Source of the DNA: Fodinibacter sp963811825
Lineage (GTDB): Bacteria; Actinomycetota; Actinomycetes; Actinomycetales; Dermatophilaceae
Assembly: GCA_963811825.1 (NCBI GenBank)
Contig: CAWESS010000022.1
Span: 62,001-126,000 of the forward strand
Direction: 5' to 3'
Length of the DNA stretch: 64,000 nt
The notes beneath the pieces were generated by a model that saw only the letters and a program-made list of their open reading frames with translations, was not told the DNA's origin and did no database searches. Positions 27,003 to 38,254 of this stretch are shown one piece after another (position 1 is the first letter of the stretch; every line of letters starts with the position of its first letter). The position numbers were made by a program, and so were the translations under genes.

Positions 27003-27990
27003 ATGTTCAAGGATCTGGCAGGCGGCGGCTGCTGACCGCTGCGGTCGTTGTGGTCTGGTGGTCACGGCGTTGCCGCATGTCCTCGCGGGCGGAGGGAGGA
27101 GGAGGCGACCGCCGGCGGCGCCGGCGGTGGCCGACACCCCCGATGACGGTCGCGATGATCACCCACGCGGCGCCCGGTGACACCTTCTGGGACATCGTCC
27201 GCAAGGGTGCCGAGGCCGCCGCCGCGAAGGACAACGTCGAGCTGGAGTACTCCACCGACCCCGACGCCACCAACCAGGCGAACCTGGTCCAGACCGCCAT
27301 CGACAAGAAGGTCGACGGCATCGCGGTCACCGTCCCCAACACCGGCGCGCTCGGGGCCGCCATCAAGAAGGCCGTCGCGGCCGGCATCCCGGTGTCGTGT
27401 TCAACGCCGGCGGCATCGACGCCATCGGCCTCGGGCGCATCGGGTACTTCGGCCAGGACGAGACGGACGCCGGCCGGCGTCGGCCAGAGGATCGTCAAGC
27501 GAGGGCGCCAAGAACATCGTCTGCGTCATCCAGGACCAGGGCCAGCTGCAGCTCGAGGACCGCTGCGACGGCGTCGAGGACACCGTCGGGCAAGGTCGAG
27601 CAGCTCTACGTCAACGGCCGCGACGAGCCGCGGTGACGACGACGATCCGGCCAAGCTGAAGCAGGACAAGTCCATCGACTACGTCATCACCCTCGGCGCG
27701 CCGTTCGCGCTGACGCCGTGAAGTCCGTCGAGGACGCCGGCAGCACGGCCAAGATCGCCACCTTCGACATCAACAAGGAGCTGGTCGAGGCCATCAAGGC
27801 CGGTAACGTCGCGTTGGCGATCGACCAGCAGCCCTACCTGCAGGGCTACCTGTCGGTCGACTCACTGTGGCTCTACAAGAACAACGGCAACACCATCGGC
27901 GGCGGCAGCCAACGTCTGACCGGGCCGGCCTTCATCGACAACACCAACGTCGACGCGGTCGCGCAGTTCGCCGCGAAGGGCACCCGGTGA
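27003..27990 (+). pseudogene. Sugar/cyclitol ABC transporter substrate-binding protein (frameshifts)
   Basis: Periplasmic-binding-protein type 1 fold of the ribose class: a broken lipoprotein-like N-terminus, then MTVAMITHAAPGDTFWDIV, DATNQANLVQTAIDKKVDGI, ITLGAPFA and KIATFDINKELVEAIKAG, ending VDAVAQFAAKGTR. It is the solute receptor for the adjacent permease and ATPase; by context myo-inositol is the likely ligand. About six frame breaks, the first within the signal peptide near 27015. ATG 27003 follows a gcggag ribosome binding site. Confidence 0.77.
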
Positions 27991-27997
27991 TCCTGAG

Positions 27998-29037
27998 ATG
28001 ACGCACCGGTCACGACCACACCGGCGCCGACGACCGGGTCGGCACACCGCTCGGCGCTCTCGACCTGCTCCTGGCTCGCCCCGAGGTCGGCGCCCTCATC
28101 GGCGCGGTCGCCGTCTCCGTCCTGTTCTTCGTCGTCGCCCCCGCGTTCCGCAGCGTCGACAACATCGGCAACGATCCTCTACGACTCGTCGACGATCGGC
28201 ATCATGGCCATCGCCGGTCGCGCTGCTGATGATCGGCGGCGAGTTCGACCTGTCGGCCGGTGTCGCGGTCACCACCTCGGGCCTCGGCCGCCCGCATGTC
28301 GTGGTACTTCAACCTCAACGTCTGGGTCGGCGTGCTCGTCGCCCTGGTGGTGGCGCTGGCGATCGGTGCCTTCAACGGCTGGCTGCTGCACGACCGGGCT
28401 GCCGAGCTTCCTGGTCACCCTGGGCACCTTCTTCATCCTGCGGGGCGTCAACCTCGCGGTGACCAGCATCGTCACCGGCAACGTCGCGTCCAACCGCATC
28501 AGCGACATGGACGGGTTCGTCGGCGCCAAGGCGGTCTTCGCCTCGGAGTTCACCGTCGGCGGCGTCGACGATCAAGATCACGATCGTCTACTGGCTCGCT
28601 TCTCGGCGATCGTCTTGCACCTGGGTCCTGCTGCGCACCAGGTCGGCAACTGGATCTTCGCCGTCGGCGGCGACACGGCCGCGCCCGCGCGGTCGGCGTC
28701 CCGGTCGTCGTCACCAAGATCGCGCTGTTCATGGGGGTCGGCTTCGGTGCCTGGTTCATCGGCATGCACAGCTGTTCGCGTTCAACACCGTGCAGTCCGG
28801 CAGGGCGTGGGCAAGGAGTTCATCTACATCATCGCGGCGGTGATCGGCGGCTGCCTGCTCACCGGCGGCTACGGCTCGGTGGTCGGCGCCGCGATCGGCG
28901 CGTTGATCTTCGGCATGGCCCAGCTCGGCATCGTCTACGCCGGCTGGAACCCCGACTGGTTCAAGACCTTCCTCGGCGTGATGCTGCTCGCCGGCGTGCT
29001 CATCAACATGTGCGTCAAGCGCAAGGCGGAGGGCACG

Positions 29038-29041
<4 letters not shown>
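27998..29041 (+). pseudogene. Ribose-type ABC transporter permease (frameshifts)
   Basis: Stitched membrane protein with several hydrophobic segments: VGALIGAVAVSVLFFVVAPA, the conserved MIGGEFDLSAGVAVTTSG, LVTLGTFFILRGVNLAVTSI, FIYIIAAVIGGCLLTGGYGS and FKTFLGVMLLAGVLINM. This is the RbsC-like permease partner of the preceding binding protein. About eight breaks. The stop probably overlaps the start of the ATPase gene (ATGA at 29038-29041). Confidence 0.75.
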
Positions 29042-29931
<890 letters not shown>

Positions 29932-29932
<1 letters not shown>

Positions 29933-30961
29933 TGAGGGCCAGGAGTTGCGCGTCGGCATCATCGGCGTCGGCATGATGGGCGCCGATCACGCCGAGCGCG
30001 TCGCCAACCGGATCGCCGGCGCCCGGCTGGTCGCGGTGTCGGACCCCGACACCGCGCGGGCCCGGGCGCTCGCGGCCCGGTATGACGGCGTGCGGAGATC
30101 GACGATCCGCTCGCGCTGATCGCGGACGGCGAGGTGGACGCGGTGCTCATCGCCTCGCCGGGATTCGTCCACGAGGAGCAGCTGCTCGCCTGCATCGCGC
30201 ACGGCAAGTTCGTCATGTGCGAGAAGCCCCTGACCATGGACAGCGAGTCCTCCCTGCGCGTGCTGCGCGCCGAGCGCGCGCGGGGCGGCCGCTGATCCAG
30301 GTGGGCTTCATGCGCCGGTTCGACCCGCAGTATGCGGCTGAAGCAGCGCTCGCCTCCGGTGGATGGGCCGGACCCTGTTGCTGCACAACACCCACCGCAA
30401 CAAGAGCGTCCCCGGACTGTTCCGCACCGAGATGATCGTCCGCGACAGCCTGGTGCACGAGGTCGATGTCGCCCGCTTCATGTTCGGCGAGGAGATCACC
30501 TCGATCCACGTGCTGTCGCCGGCGCCGACCGGCTACGCCGTCGAGGGCGTGGTCGATCCGCAGATGGCATCTTCCGGATGGCCGGCGGGGCGGTGGTGAC
30601 GAACGAGGTCTTCGTCAACTGCCAGGTCGGCTACGAGGTCCGGTGCGAGGCGGTCGGCGAGCGCGGCAGCGCCATCGCCGGGCGGCCCTGGGCGACCGGC
30701 TCTACACGACCGCTGCCGGCGGCCGGCAGCGGCGACGGCGGGTGGGGCGGGCGCGTACCCGCCGACTTCCGGGTCCGGTTCGCGCGGGCCTACGACCTCG
30801 AGATGCAGGCCTGGGCGGATGCCGCGCGCCGCGGCGACGTGGTCGGCCCCACCGCCTGGGACGGGTATGCCGCCACCGCCGTGTGCGCGGCCGGCATGGC
30901 CTCGCTCGCCTCCGGCGCCCCCGTCGCGGTGTCCTCGTCGACAAGGAGACCCTGGCATGAA
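29932..30961 (+). pseudogene. Gfo/Idh/MocA oxidoreductase, second inositol dehydrogenase-like (frameshifts)
   Basis: Stitched: VGIIGVGMMGADHAERVA, MCEKPLTMDSESSLRVLRAE (catalytic Lys of the EKP motif), GFMRRFDPQYA, HNTHRNKSVPGLF and SLVHEVDVARFMFGEEITS. It resembles inositol 2-dehydrogenases, possibly acting on another inositol isomer. About six breaks; the 3' third is nearly clean. It shares ATGA overlaps with both neighbours, so it belongs to the transporter operon. Confidence 0.75.
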
Positions 30962-31843
30962 GATCGCGCTCGACCCGTACATGTTCCGTGAGACCACGAC
31001 CCTCCAGACCCTGCCGGGAGTGGTGGCCGACCTCGGCTACGAGTGGATCGAGCTGTCGCCTCGTGAGGACTTCACGCCGTTCTTCACCCATCCGCGGGTC
31101 GACGACGCCGGCGCAAGGCTTCCGGAAGGCGCTGACGCGGCCGGCGTCGGGGTCTCCTCGGTGCTGCCGCTCTACAAGTGGGCCGGGCCCGACGAGGACG
31201 CCCGGCAGGCGGCGGTGCGCTACTGGAAACGGGCGATCGAGCTCACCTCGCTGCTCGGTGTCGACACGATGAACTCGGAGTTCAACGGCAACCCGCGGCA
31301 GGCGGACGTCTGCGAGGCGCAGTTCTGGCGCTCGATGGAGGAGCTGCTGCCGGTCTTCGAGAAGGAGGGCATCCGGCTCGTGCTCGAGCCCCACCCGGAC
31401 GACTTCGAGGAGGACGGCAAGCGGGCCCTCGACCTGATCCGGGCGATGAACAGCGACAGCGTGTCGTTCCTCTACTGCACCCCGCACACGTTCCACCAGG
31501 GCAACGACGTGGACGGCATCCTCGACAAGGCCGGGCGAACTGACGACGATGTGCCACCTCGCGGACGCCTACGACCACACCGCCTCGTCGGGCCTGCGGT
31601 ACATCGTCAACCCGCCCGGTTCGCAGGTCTCGGTCCACCAGCACCTCGACATCGGCCAGGGCGAGGTGGACTTCGGCGCCTTCTTCGCGGGCCTGGAGCG
31701 CAACGGGTTCGACGGCATCCTCACGTCGTGCGTGTTCGCGTGGGAGGACCGGGCGGAGGAGTCGACCCGCTTCATGCGCGACCACCATCGACGAGTACCT
31801 TGCGACGTGGAGCACTCCTCCGACGATCGAGTCGCCCAGCTGA
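30958..31843 (+). pseudogene. Sugar phosphate isomerase/epimerase family TIM barrel (frameshifts)
   Basis: MKIALDPYMFRETTTLQTLP, WIELSPREDFTPFFTHPRV, MNSEFNGNP, RLVLEPHPDDFEEDGKRALD, HLADAYDHTASSGLRYIVNP and HQHLDIGQGEVDFGAFFAGL. The EPHPDD, HLADAYDH and HQHLDIGQGEVD motifs carry the metal ligands of the family. About four breaks (near 31115, 31535 and 31790). It pairs with the preceding Gfo/Idh gene as oxidation and epimerisation/dehydration steps; the substrate is unknown. Last gene of the heavily broken block. Confidence 0.72.
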
Positions 31844-31890
31844 GATCGGGCACGCCGCACGGTGACAGCAGACCGGCAACCATGTTAGTA

Positions 31891-31900
31891 TGTAAGGACA
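31891..31900. promoter_or_regulatory. IolR-like operator (site C)
   Basis: TGTAAGGACA, one base from TGTCAGGACA, lies 30 bp upstream of the iolA GTG start. It is the weakest of the seven sites but has the same AT-rich flank (atgttagta before, aacag after). Confidence 0.45.
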
Positions 31901-31929
31901 AACAGCCACACGGACAAGGACCGATACCC

Positions 31930-33435
31930 GTGAGCACGACCCCGACCCGCATCACCCACCTCATCAACGGCGCTCCGTGGGACGGCACTGCCGAGCGCAC
32001 GAGCCCGGTCTTCAACCCCGCGACCGGGGTCCAGACCGGCGAGCTCGACCTCGCCTCCGCCGACCTGGTCGACGACGTCGTCACGGCCGCCCACGAGGCG
32101 TGGGCGTCGGGCTGGGGCAGCATCTCGCTGGCCAAGCGCACCCAGGTGCTCTTCAAGTTCCGCGAGCTGCTCAACGAGCGCAAGGAGGACATCGCCGCGC
32201 TCATCACCGCCGAGCACGGCAAGGTGCTCTCCGACGCGCTCGGCGAGGTCACCCGTGGCCTCGAGGTCGCCGAGTTCGCGTGCGGCATCCCGCACCTGAT
32301 GAAGGGTGGGTTCACCGAGAACGCCTCGACCAAGGTCGACGTCTACTCGATCCGCCAGAGCCTGGGCGTCGTGGCCGTCATCAGCCCGTTCAACTTCCCC
32401 GCGATGGTGCCGCTGTGGTTCGTGCCCGTCGCGATCGCGTGCGGCAACGCCGTGGTCATCAAGCCCAGCGAGAAGGACCCGTCGGCCGTCAACGCCGTCG
32501 CGGCCCTGTGGAAGGAGGCCGGTCTTCCCGACGGTGTCCTCTCCGTGGTGCACGGTGACAAGGAGGCCGTCGACGCGCTGCTGACCCACCCCAAGGTCAA
32601 GGCCGTCTCGTTCGTGGGGTCCACCCCCATCGCGAAGTACGTCTACGAGACCGGCACCGCGCACGGCAAGCGCGTGCAGGCCCTGGGCGGCGCGAAGAAC
32701 CACATGCTCGTCCTCCCGGATGCCGACCTCGACCTCGCGGCGGACGCTGCGGTCAACGCCGGGTTCGGTTCCGCGGGTGAGCGCTGCATGGCGATCTCGG
32801 CCCTGCTCGCGGTCGAGAGCATCGCCGACGAGCTCGTGCAGAAGATCCAGGACCGGGTCGGCAAGCTCGTCACCGGCGACGGCACCCGCGGCTGCGACAT
32901 GGGGCCGCTCGTCACCGCGCAGCACCGCGACAAGGTGACGTCCTACCTCGACGCCGGCACCGAGGCGGGCGCCACGCTCGTCATCGACGGCCGCGACGGC
33001 GACATCAACTCCGACGGCGAGGGCTACTTCCTCAAGCCGACGCTGTTCGACAACGTCACCAAGGACATGTCGATCTACCAGGACGAGATCTTCGGCCCGG
33101 TGCTGTCGGTGCTGCGGGTGAAGTCCTACGACGAGGCCCTGGAGCTCATCAACTCCAACGCCTACGGCAACGGCACCGCGATCTTCACCAACGACGGTGG
33201 CGCCGCCCGCCGCTTCCAGAACGAGGTCGAGGTCGGGATGATCGGCGTCAACGTGCCGATCCCCGTGCCGATGGCGTACTACTCCTTCGGCGGGTGGAAG
33301 AACAGCCTGTTCGGCGACACCCACGCCCACGGCATGGAGGGTGTGCACTTCTACACCCGCGGCAAGGTCGTCACCTCGCGCTGGCTCGACCCCAGCCACG
33401 GTGGCATCGAGCTGGGCTTCCCCCAGAACGTCTGA
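31930..33435 (+). CDS. iolA: Methylmalonate-semialdehyde dehydrogenase (CoA-acylating)
   Basis: Converts malonic semialdehyde, the last product of inositol catabolism, to acetyl-CoA. The 501-residue ALDH has VISPFNFPAMVPLWF, the cofactor loop VSFVGSTPIAKYVYE, the catalytic Cys in GSAGERCMAIS and the IolA/MmsA-typical end MAYYSFGGWKNSLFGD. The frame is clean. GTG 31930 with aagga 9 nt upstream. It ends the core pathway; operator site C lies just upstream. Confidence 0.95.
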   Translation: MSTTPTRITHLINGAPWDGTAERTSPVFNPATGVQTGELDLASADLVDDVVTAAHEAWASGWGSISLAKRTQVLFKFRELLNERKEDIAALITAEHGKVLSDALGEVTRGLEVAEFACGIPHLMKGGFTENASTKVDVYSIRQSLGVVAVISPFNFPAMVPLWFVPVAIACGNAVVIKPSEKDPSAVNAVAALWKEAGLPDGVLSVVHGDKEAVDALLTHPKVKAVSFVGSTPIAKYVYETGTAHGKRVQALGGAKNHMLVLPDADLDLAADAAVNAGFGSAGERCMAISALLAVESIADELVQKIQDRVGKLVTGDGTRGCDMGPLVTAQHRDKVTSYLDAGTEAGATLVIDGRDGDINSDGEGYFLKPTLFDNVTKDMSIYQDEIFGPVLSVLRVKSYDEALELINSNAYGNGTAIFTNDGGAARRFQNEVEVGMIGVNVPIPVPMAYYSFGGWKNSLFGDTHAHGMEGVHFYTRGKVVTSRWLDPSHGGIELGFPQNV

Positions 33436-33453
33436 CCCCGGGCCCCGGACCTT

Positions 33454-33531
33454 ATAAGAGAAGAGGGGAAAGGCGGGGGGTGTGGAGGTTGAGGAAGAGT
33501 GGGGAAACAGGTAAGGCGAGGAGGGTGCGGG
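33454..33531 (+). other. Purine-rich intergenic tract
   Basis: About 78 bases between the iolA stop and the end of the converging TIM-barrel gene contain only around ten pyrimidines, mostly runs of G and A such as aagaggggaaaggcgggggg. Nothing else in the window looks like this. It could be a structural element, or a low-quality stretch. Confidence 0.6.
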
Positions 33532-33534
33532 CGC

Positions 33535-34371
33535 TTAGGCGGCGCGGGACAGGGCCTCGCACACGGGCAGGGACCGGTGCTCGACGGACAGGATCTCCAC
33601 GCCCGAGGGACAGTCCCACCGGAGGTGCGCAGGGCGGCGACTATGCGAGTGAGGTCGAAGGCGCCCTCGCCGCAGTACCGCCGGCGGTGCACGGTGTCCT
33701 CGAAGAGGGTCCAGACCACGCTGCTCATCGGCGTCGTCGAGCTCGACGCCGACGATGCGGTGCAGTGGCACGGAGGCGAGGTCGGATGCCGGGGTGCCGG
33801 CTCGCGCGACGTGCGAGGCGTCGATGATCACGCCACCGCCTCGTGACGGCATCCTCGACGAGCTGCAGGCCGAGGTGCAGCGAGCTGATGTTGGACCACG
33901 GGAAGAACTCGATGCCCAACCGGCCACGTCGGCGGAACTGGGCCGCGAGCTCGGCGAACTTCGCCGCCCACGAGGCCGCGGTCCCACGGCAGGTGTCCCC
34001 GTCGGGGGTGACCTTGAAGTGCGGGGCGCCAGCACCTCGGCCGCCTCGAGCAGCATCGCGCCGCACCCGGTAGGACTCCTCGCGGTGCATCGCCGTGTCC
34101 CACCAGTACGGGATGCTCTCGAGCTCGAGCTCGACCATCCCGTTGTCGGCGAGCAGGGTTCGGATGCCGGGTAGCCCGTACTCCGCGACGGCGGCGGGGA
34201 GGTCGTCGGACAGCAGCCCGAAGCCGACGGAAGCCCGCTGCGGAAGGCTGCCTCGACTCGCTCGCGCGAGGGGCAGCGGGCTGCGCAGGTCAGCCCGGTC
34301 CGACGCGCATCGCCGGCGGAGCTCCAGCAGGTGGCCATCAGCTCGACGGCAGGCTCGGGGGCCATCGGCAT
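33535..34371 (-). pseudogene. Sugar phosphate isomerase/epimerase family TIM barrel (frameshifts)
   Basis: Stitched minus-strand product: MAPEPAVELMATCWSSAGDA, GMVELELESIPYWWDT, EVLGAPHFKVTPDGDTC, GIEFFPWSNISSLHLGLQLV, GVIIDASHVARAGTPASDL, HRIVGVELDDAD and CPSGVEILSVEHRSLPV. The E-F-F-P-W, DASH and VELDDAD motifs are those of AP-endonuclease-2 barrels. About six breaks. ATG 34371 or in-frame 34383. It follows the transaldolase gene on the same strand and so probably shares its promoter and operator site D. Confidence 0.68.
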
Positions 34372-34404
34372 GGTCCCTCTCATCGGGTAGGAGGGGTCAA
34401 GTCC

Positions 34405-35497
34405 TCAGGGGGCCGGCATGATGACGTTGCGGACGATCTGGTCGAGCTCCTCGTCGGCGCCGAGGAACTGCCGCAGCGTCTTGCGGGTGGCCCCGAACGA
34501 GTCGAACTCCTCGGGGGTCATGCCGTCGGGCTCGTAGGCGCGGCGGAACTCGGACAGCTGCTCGAGCGACGCCAGGATCTCCGGGTCGACGGGGATGTCG
34601 ATGCGCGGCTGCGGGTCGTGGCCACTGGCCTGGAACTTCTCCTGCCAGCCGAACGGCGGTGAGAGCACGAGATTGCCGCCCACGAGCTCGGTCCACTGCA
34701 GCTGGTTGCGGTAGGCGGCCGCGAGCACGCGCGAGCGCAGGCCGCGCTCCTGGAACAGCGTGTACGCCCGCTTCACCGCGGCGACGCCGGCCCACTCGAG
34801 GTGCTCGGGGTCGATGTCGATGCCGTCGCGGGCGACGACCTCCTTGAGCCAGTCGTCGAGGCGGCCGACCATGATGGTCACGACCGGGCCCATCGTCGAG
34901 ACGTCCTTGCCTTCGGCCTCGCGTCGCTGCAGGCCGCGCTCGATGGCCTCGGCCGGCGGCCAGGGCCTGGGGCACCGAGAACGAGACGGTGACGTTGATG
35001 TTCACCCCGCGGTACGTCGCGTCCTCGATCGCGACGACCCCCACCGACGTCGCAGGGATCTTGACGATGATGTTCGGGGCGAGGGACGCGAAGCGCTCGG
35101 CCTGGTCGGCCAGTGCCACGGCATCCCGGGCGAGCCGGGGGTCGGTCTGCATCGACAGGCGGCCGTTGTACCCCTGGTACTCCTCGAACGCCGGCTCGAG
35201 GAGCTTGGCGGCGATGAGCGAGACCTCCTCGACGACGGTCCAGCCGATCTCCGACTCACTGGCGGTCGGGCGCTCGGCCGCGATCTCGGCGATCCGGGCT
35301 TCCCAGCGCTCCTGGTCCGCGCGGATCGCGGCCAGGGCGATGACGGGGTTGCACGTCGCTCCGACGGCGCCCCAGCTGATGGACCGAGCGAGCACGGTCG
35401 GGTCGGCGCTGTCGTTCCACAGTGCCGTGGGCGTCGTCTGCGTCATGGTCAGCAGTGGCGACGACACACCGGCCGGCACCTGCGCAGTTCCGGGCAT
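34405..35497 (-). CDS. Transaldolase family protein (one frameshift)
   Basis: About 364 residues. N-terminal part TALWNDSADPTVL, GAVGATCNPVIALAAIRAD, then the Schiff-base Lys in NIIVKIPATSVGVVAIEDAT and GVNINVTVSFSVPQALAA. After a one-base break near 34957 the protein resumes MGPVVTIMVGRLDDWLKEVV, VLAAAYRNQLQWTELVGGN and ends QIVRNVIMPAP. The length exceeds that of small FSA-type aldolases and fits the larger TalB-related group. ATG 35497 has gaggag at good spacing. Controlled presumably from site D; its role could be in a sugar side pathway rather than pentose phosphates. Confidence 0.78.
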
Positions 35498-35522
35498 CGA
35501 GCTTCTCCTCGTGAGTGAGTTA

Positions 35523-35534
35523 ATGTCAGGACAT
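35523..35534. promoter_or_regulatory. IolR-like operator (site D)
   Basis: ATGTCAGGACAT is a perfect palindrome around a 2-nt centre. It lies 26 bp upstream of the transaldolase start and just downstream of a minus-strand -10-like taggatagtat, and 86 bp upstream of the divergent LacI gene. Confidence 0.7.
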
Positions 35535-35619
35535 TGATACTATCCTACAAAGAGCGATGAGGGAATGCCGAGCCGCCGAGGGCGAAGGTGGAGAGCCAGG
35601 GACGAGCGATACTCGAGCC

Positions 35620-36669
35620 ATGACCACGGACGACAGCCCCGGCGCGCAGGCCAGGCCGGAGAACGTCACGCTGCGCATGGTCGCGGCACACGCCGGGGTC
35701 TCGAAGTCGGTGGTCTCCCGGGTGCTGCAGGACTCCTCGCGGGTGAGCCCGGCCAGCCGCGAGGCCGTGCTGAGCGCCATCGACGAGCTCGGCTACCGGC
35801 CGAACAGCCTGGCCCGCAGCCTCACCCAGCGCCGCACGAACATCGTCGGGGTCCTGCTGCACGACCTCCGCCAGCCCTGGTTCGCCGACGTCATGGACGG
35901 CGTGAGTGCCGGGCTGACCTCGACCGGCCTGCTGCCCTTCATCGCCGACGGTCGCCTGGACCGTCAGCTCGACCAACGAGTGCTCGGCTCGTTCATCGAC
36001 CTGCGCCTCGACGGGTTGATCCTCGCCGGCACGATCCCCGAGGCGCCCGACCTGCTCGACGCCGTCGGCCGGATCCCCAGCGTCGTCCTCGGGGGCCGGG
36101 ACATCTCGCACGAGTGGGTGGACGTCGTCGCCCAGGACGACCTCGCCGGGTCCACGGCCGCCATGGACCACCTCGGCGGGTTGGGGCACCGGCGCATCCA
36201 CCACGTCGCCGGGGCGCTCGGCCGCGGCTTCGCGCTGCGCCGCGAGGGCTACGAGTCGTGGATGCGCGCTCACCGGCTGGCGCGCCAGATGCGGGTGGAG
36301 GTCGACGACAGCACCGAGGCCGGCGGCTACGACGCCGCCCGCCGGCTGCTCGACGTGCCTGCTGACCAGCGGCCGACGGCGATCCTCGCGGGGTGCGACG
36401 CCGCCGCCGTCGGGGTGCTCGCGGCCGTTCGGGATGCCGGGCTGTCCGTCCCCGAGCAGGTGTCGGTCATGGGCTACGACGGCACGACGCTCGGCGCGGC
36501 GGCGCACATCCGCCTCAGCACGGTCGACACCCATGTGGCACAGATGGGCCGGGTCGCGGCGCAGCGCCTCGTCGCCCGCATCGCCGACCCACGGCGTCCG
36601 GCCGAGCACACCCTCCTGGTGCCGCAGGTCCTGCCCCGGGACACCACGGCGCCACCACCAGCCAACTGA
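35620..36669 (+). CDS. LacI family transcriptional regulator
   Basis: 349 residues. Helix-turn-helix LRMVAAHAGVSKSVVSRVLQ (residues about 16-35), hinge helix GYRPNSLARSL, then a periplasmic-binding-protein-like effector domain starting RTNIVGVLLHDLRQPWFADV and ending in SVMGYDGTTLG and the region binding sugars. ATG 35620 precedes TTDDSPG. A 24-bp perfect palindrome of LacI-operator style stands 226 bp downstream of its stop, in front of the next operon, and is its best candidate target. Confidence 0.92.
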   Translation: MTTDDSPGAQARPENVTLRMVAAHAGVSKSVVSRVLQDSSRVSPASREAVLSAIDELGYRPNSLARSLTQRRTNIVGVLLHDLRQPWFADVMDGVSAGLTSTGLLPFIADGRLDRQLDQRVLGSFIDLRLDGLILAGTIPEAPDLLDAVGRIPSVVLGGRDISHEWVDVVAQDDLAGSTAAMDHLGGLGHRRIHHVAGALGRGFALRREGYESWMRAHRLARQMRVEVDDSTEAGGYDAARRLLDVPADQRPTAILAGCDAAAVGVLAAVRDAGLSVPEQVSVMGYDGTTLGAAAHIRLSTVDTHVAQMGRVAAQRLVARIADPRRPAEHTLLVPQVLPRDTTAPPPAN

Positions 36670-36739
36670 GCTGGGACGACAGCGGGCCACCGGTGGCGCG
36701 CCACGGCACCCGGCGGCCACGGACCGACCAGCTGGGCTG

Positions 36740-36842
36740 AACTTCTCCGCCACCCCTGGGATGTCGGAGAAATGCCCACGGTCGGAGATATGTCTCCGAC
36801 CGGCGCAGGCTTCTCCGTCGTCACTGGGATGACGGAGAAGTT
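36740..36842. repeat. Three tandem hairpins bounded by a 10-bp inverted repeat
   Basis: The block is bounded by aacttctccg (36740-36749) and its complement cggagaagtt (36833-36842). Inside are three hairpins with a CGGAGA core: ttctccg/cggagaa (36743-36771), ggtcggaga-tatg-tctccgacc (36780-36801) and cttctccgtc/gacggagaag (36810-36840). Two loops share ctgggat. It sits in the 335-bp gap between the LacI gene and the next operon. It could be a REP-like or miniature mobile element, or a terminator cluster. Confidence 0.75.
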
Positions 36843-36888
36843 GGCGTGCTGGGACTGGACGCGCGCGGCATCCTCGGCATCGAATGTA

Positions 36889-36918
36889 TTGACAAAGTGT
36901 GGGACCGGTCCCACACTT
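36889..36918 (+). promoter_or_regulatory. Promoter -35 with 24-bp LacI-type palindromic operator
   Basis: TTGACA (36889-36894) is followed directly by a perfect 24-bp palindrome centred on gggaccggtccc (36895-36918). The central CG and symmetry are typical of LacI-family operators. It is 87 bp upstream of the Gfo/Idh start and would occlude the promoter when bound. Confidence 0.75.
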
Positions 36919-37004
36919 GAGGGACCCGCTCCCCGTCGAGCACCACAGCCCACACAGACGTCGGCCCGCCGTTCGTCTGGACTCCTGCGAAGGACGAACC
37001 GCCC

Positions 37005-38254
37005 ATGACCCAGAACTCGCTCGGCGTCGCCGTCATCGGCGCAGGAATGGTGGGCCGCGCGCACTGCGCCGGTTACCGGTCCGCGACCCAGCTCTACGAC
37101 CTCGACCTGCCCGAGGTCCGCCTCGTCGCCGTCGCCGATGCCCACGAGCCCTTCGCCGTGGATGCCGCACGCCGCTTCGGCTACCAGCGCGCCGAGACGT
37201 CGTGGCAGGCCATCGTCGACGCCGAGGACATCGACGTCGTCTCGGTCGCGATCGCCAACGAGCTGCACCGCCCGGTCGTCGAGGCGCTGCTCGCCGCCGG
37301 CAAGCACGTCATCTGCGAGAAGCCGCTCGCACCCTCGGTGGAGGACGCGCAGGCGATGGTCGCCGCGGCCGAGGCCGCGGACAGCCACGCCGGTGTCGGC
37401 TTCTCCTTCCGCCGCACGCCCGGGATCAACGCGATCCGCGCCCAGGTGGAGTCCGGTGGCATCGGCGAGGTGCGTCACTTCAACGGCCACTACTGGTGCG
37501 ACTACGCCCAGAACCCCGAGGCGCCGATCAGCTGGCGCTACAAGGGCGGACCGGGCACGGGTGCGCTGGCCGACATCGGCAGCCACATGATCGACCTCGG
37601 CGAGTACCTGTGCGGCCCGATCACCCAGGTCAGCGGCGGCACCTTCGCGACGTTCACGACGACCCGGCCCGTGCCGCTCGGCGCGACGGTCGGCCACGCC
37701 GCGGGGGGAGCGGTGAGCCAGGAGCGCGACACCGTCGACAACGAGGACATCGCGACCTTCACGGCCACCTTCACCAACGGCGCCGTGGGGACCTTCTCGA
37801 TCTCCCGCATCTCGCACGGGCTGCCCAACGGCCTCGGGTTCGAGATCTTCGGCGCCAACGGCATGGCCGCCTTCGACCTGAACCACCCCGGCGTGTTCAC
37901 CTTCGCCGACCTCGCGACCGGTGCGGAGACCAACGGGTACCGCGAGGTGCTCCTCGGCCCACAGCACCCCGGCCTCACCCGCGGCCTCGCCATGGACTTC
38001 CCCTCGGTCGGCTACGGCCAGAACGACCTGTTCGCCTGGCAGGCCCGGGCCTTCCTCGACCAGGTGGCCGGGATCGGCAAGCTGCCGCCCGTGCCCTCCC
38101 TGGCCCACGGCCTGCACAACATGGAGATCCTCGCCGCGGTCACCCGCTCCGCCCTGAACGGCGGCGCCGCGGTCTCGCTCGCCTCGACCGACCTCCCGAG
38201 CCACGCAACCACCACACCCCGAGAACCAGCACACCGAAAGGACCCCGATCATGA
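37005..38254 (+). CDS. Gfo/Idh/MocA family oxidoreductase (3' end uncertain)
   Basis: LGVAVIGAGMVGRAHCAGYR (Rossmann loop), VICEKPLAPSVEDAQAMVAA (EKP Lys), GVGFSFRRTPGINAIRAQ, HYWCDYAQNPEAPISWRYKG and the catalytic DIGSHMIDLGEYLCGPI. About 400 residues, longer than the inositol dehydrogenases here. The frame does not stop where homology ends (about 38180) but stays open far into the next gene; the +1 frame stops at 38254 overlapping the next ATG, so one indel near 38190 is likely. aagga precedes ATG 37005. Controlled by the LacI-type operator upstream. Confidence 0.82.
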
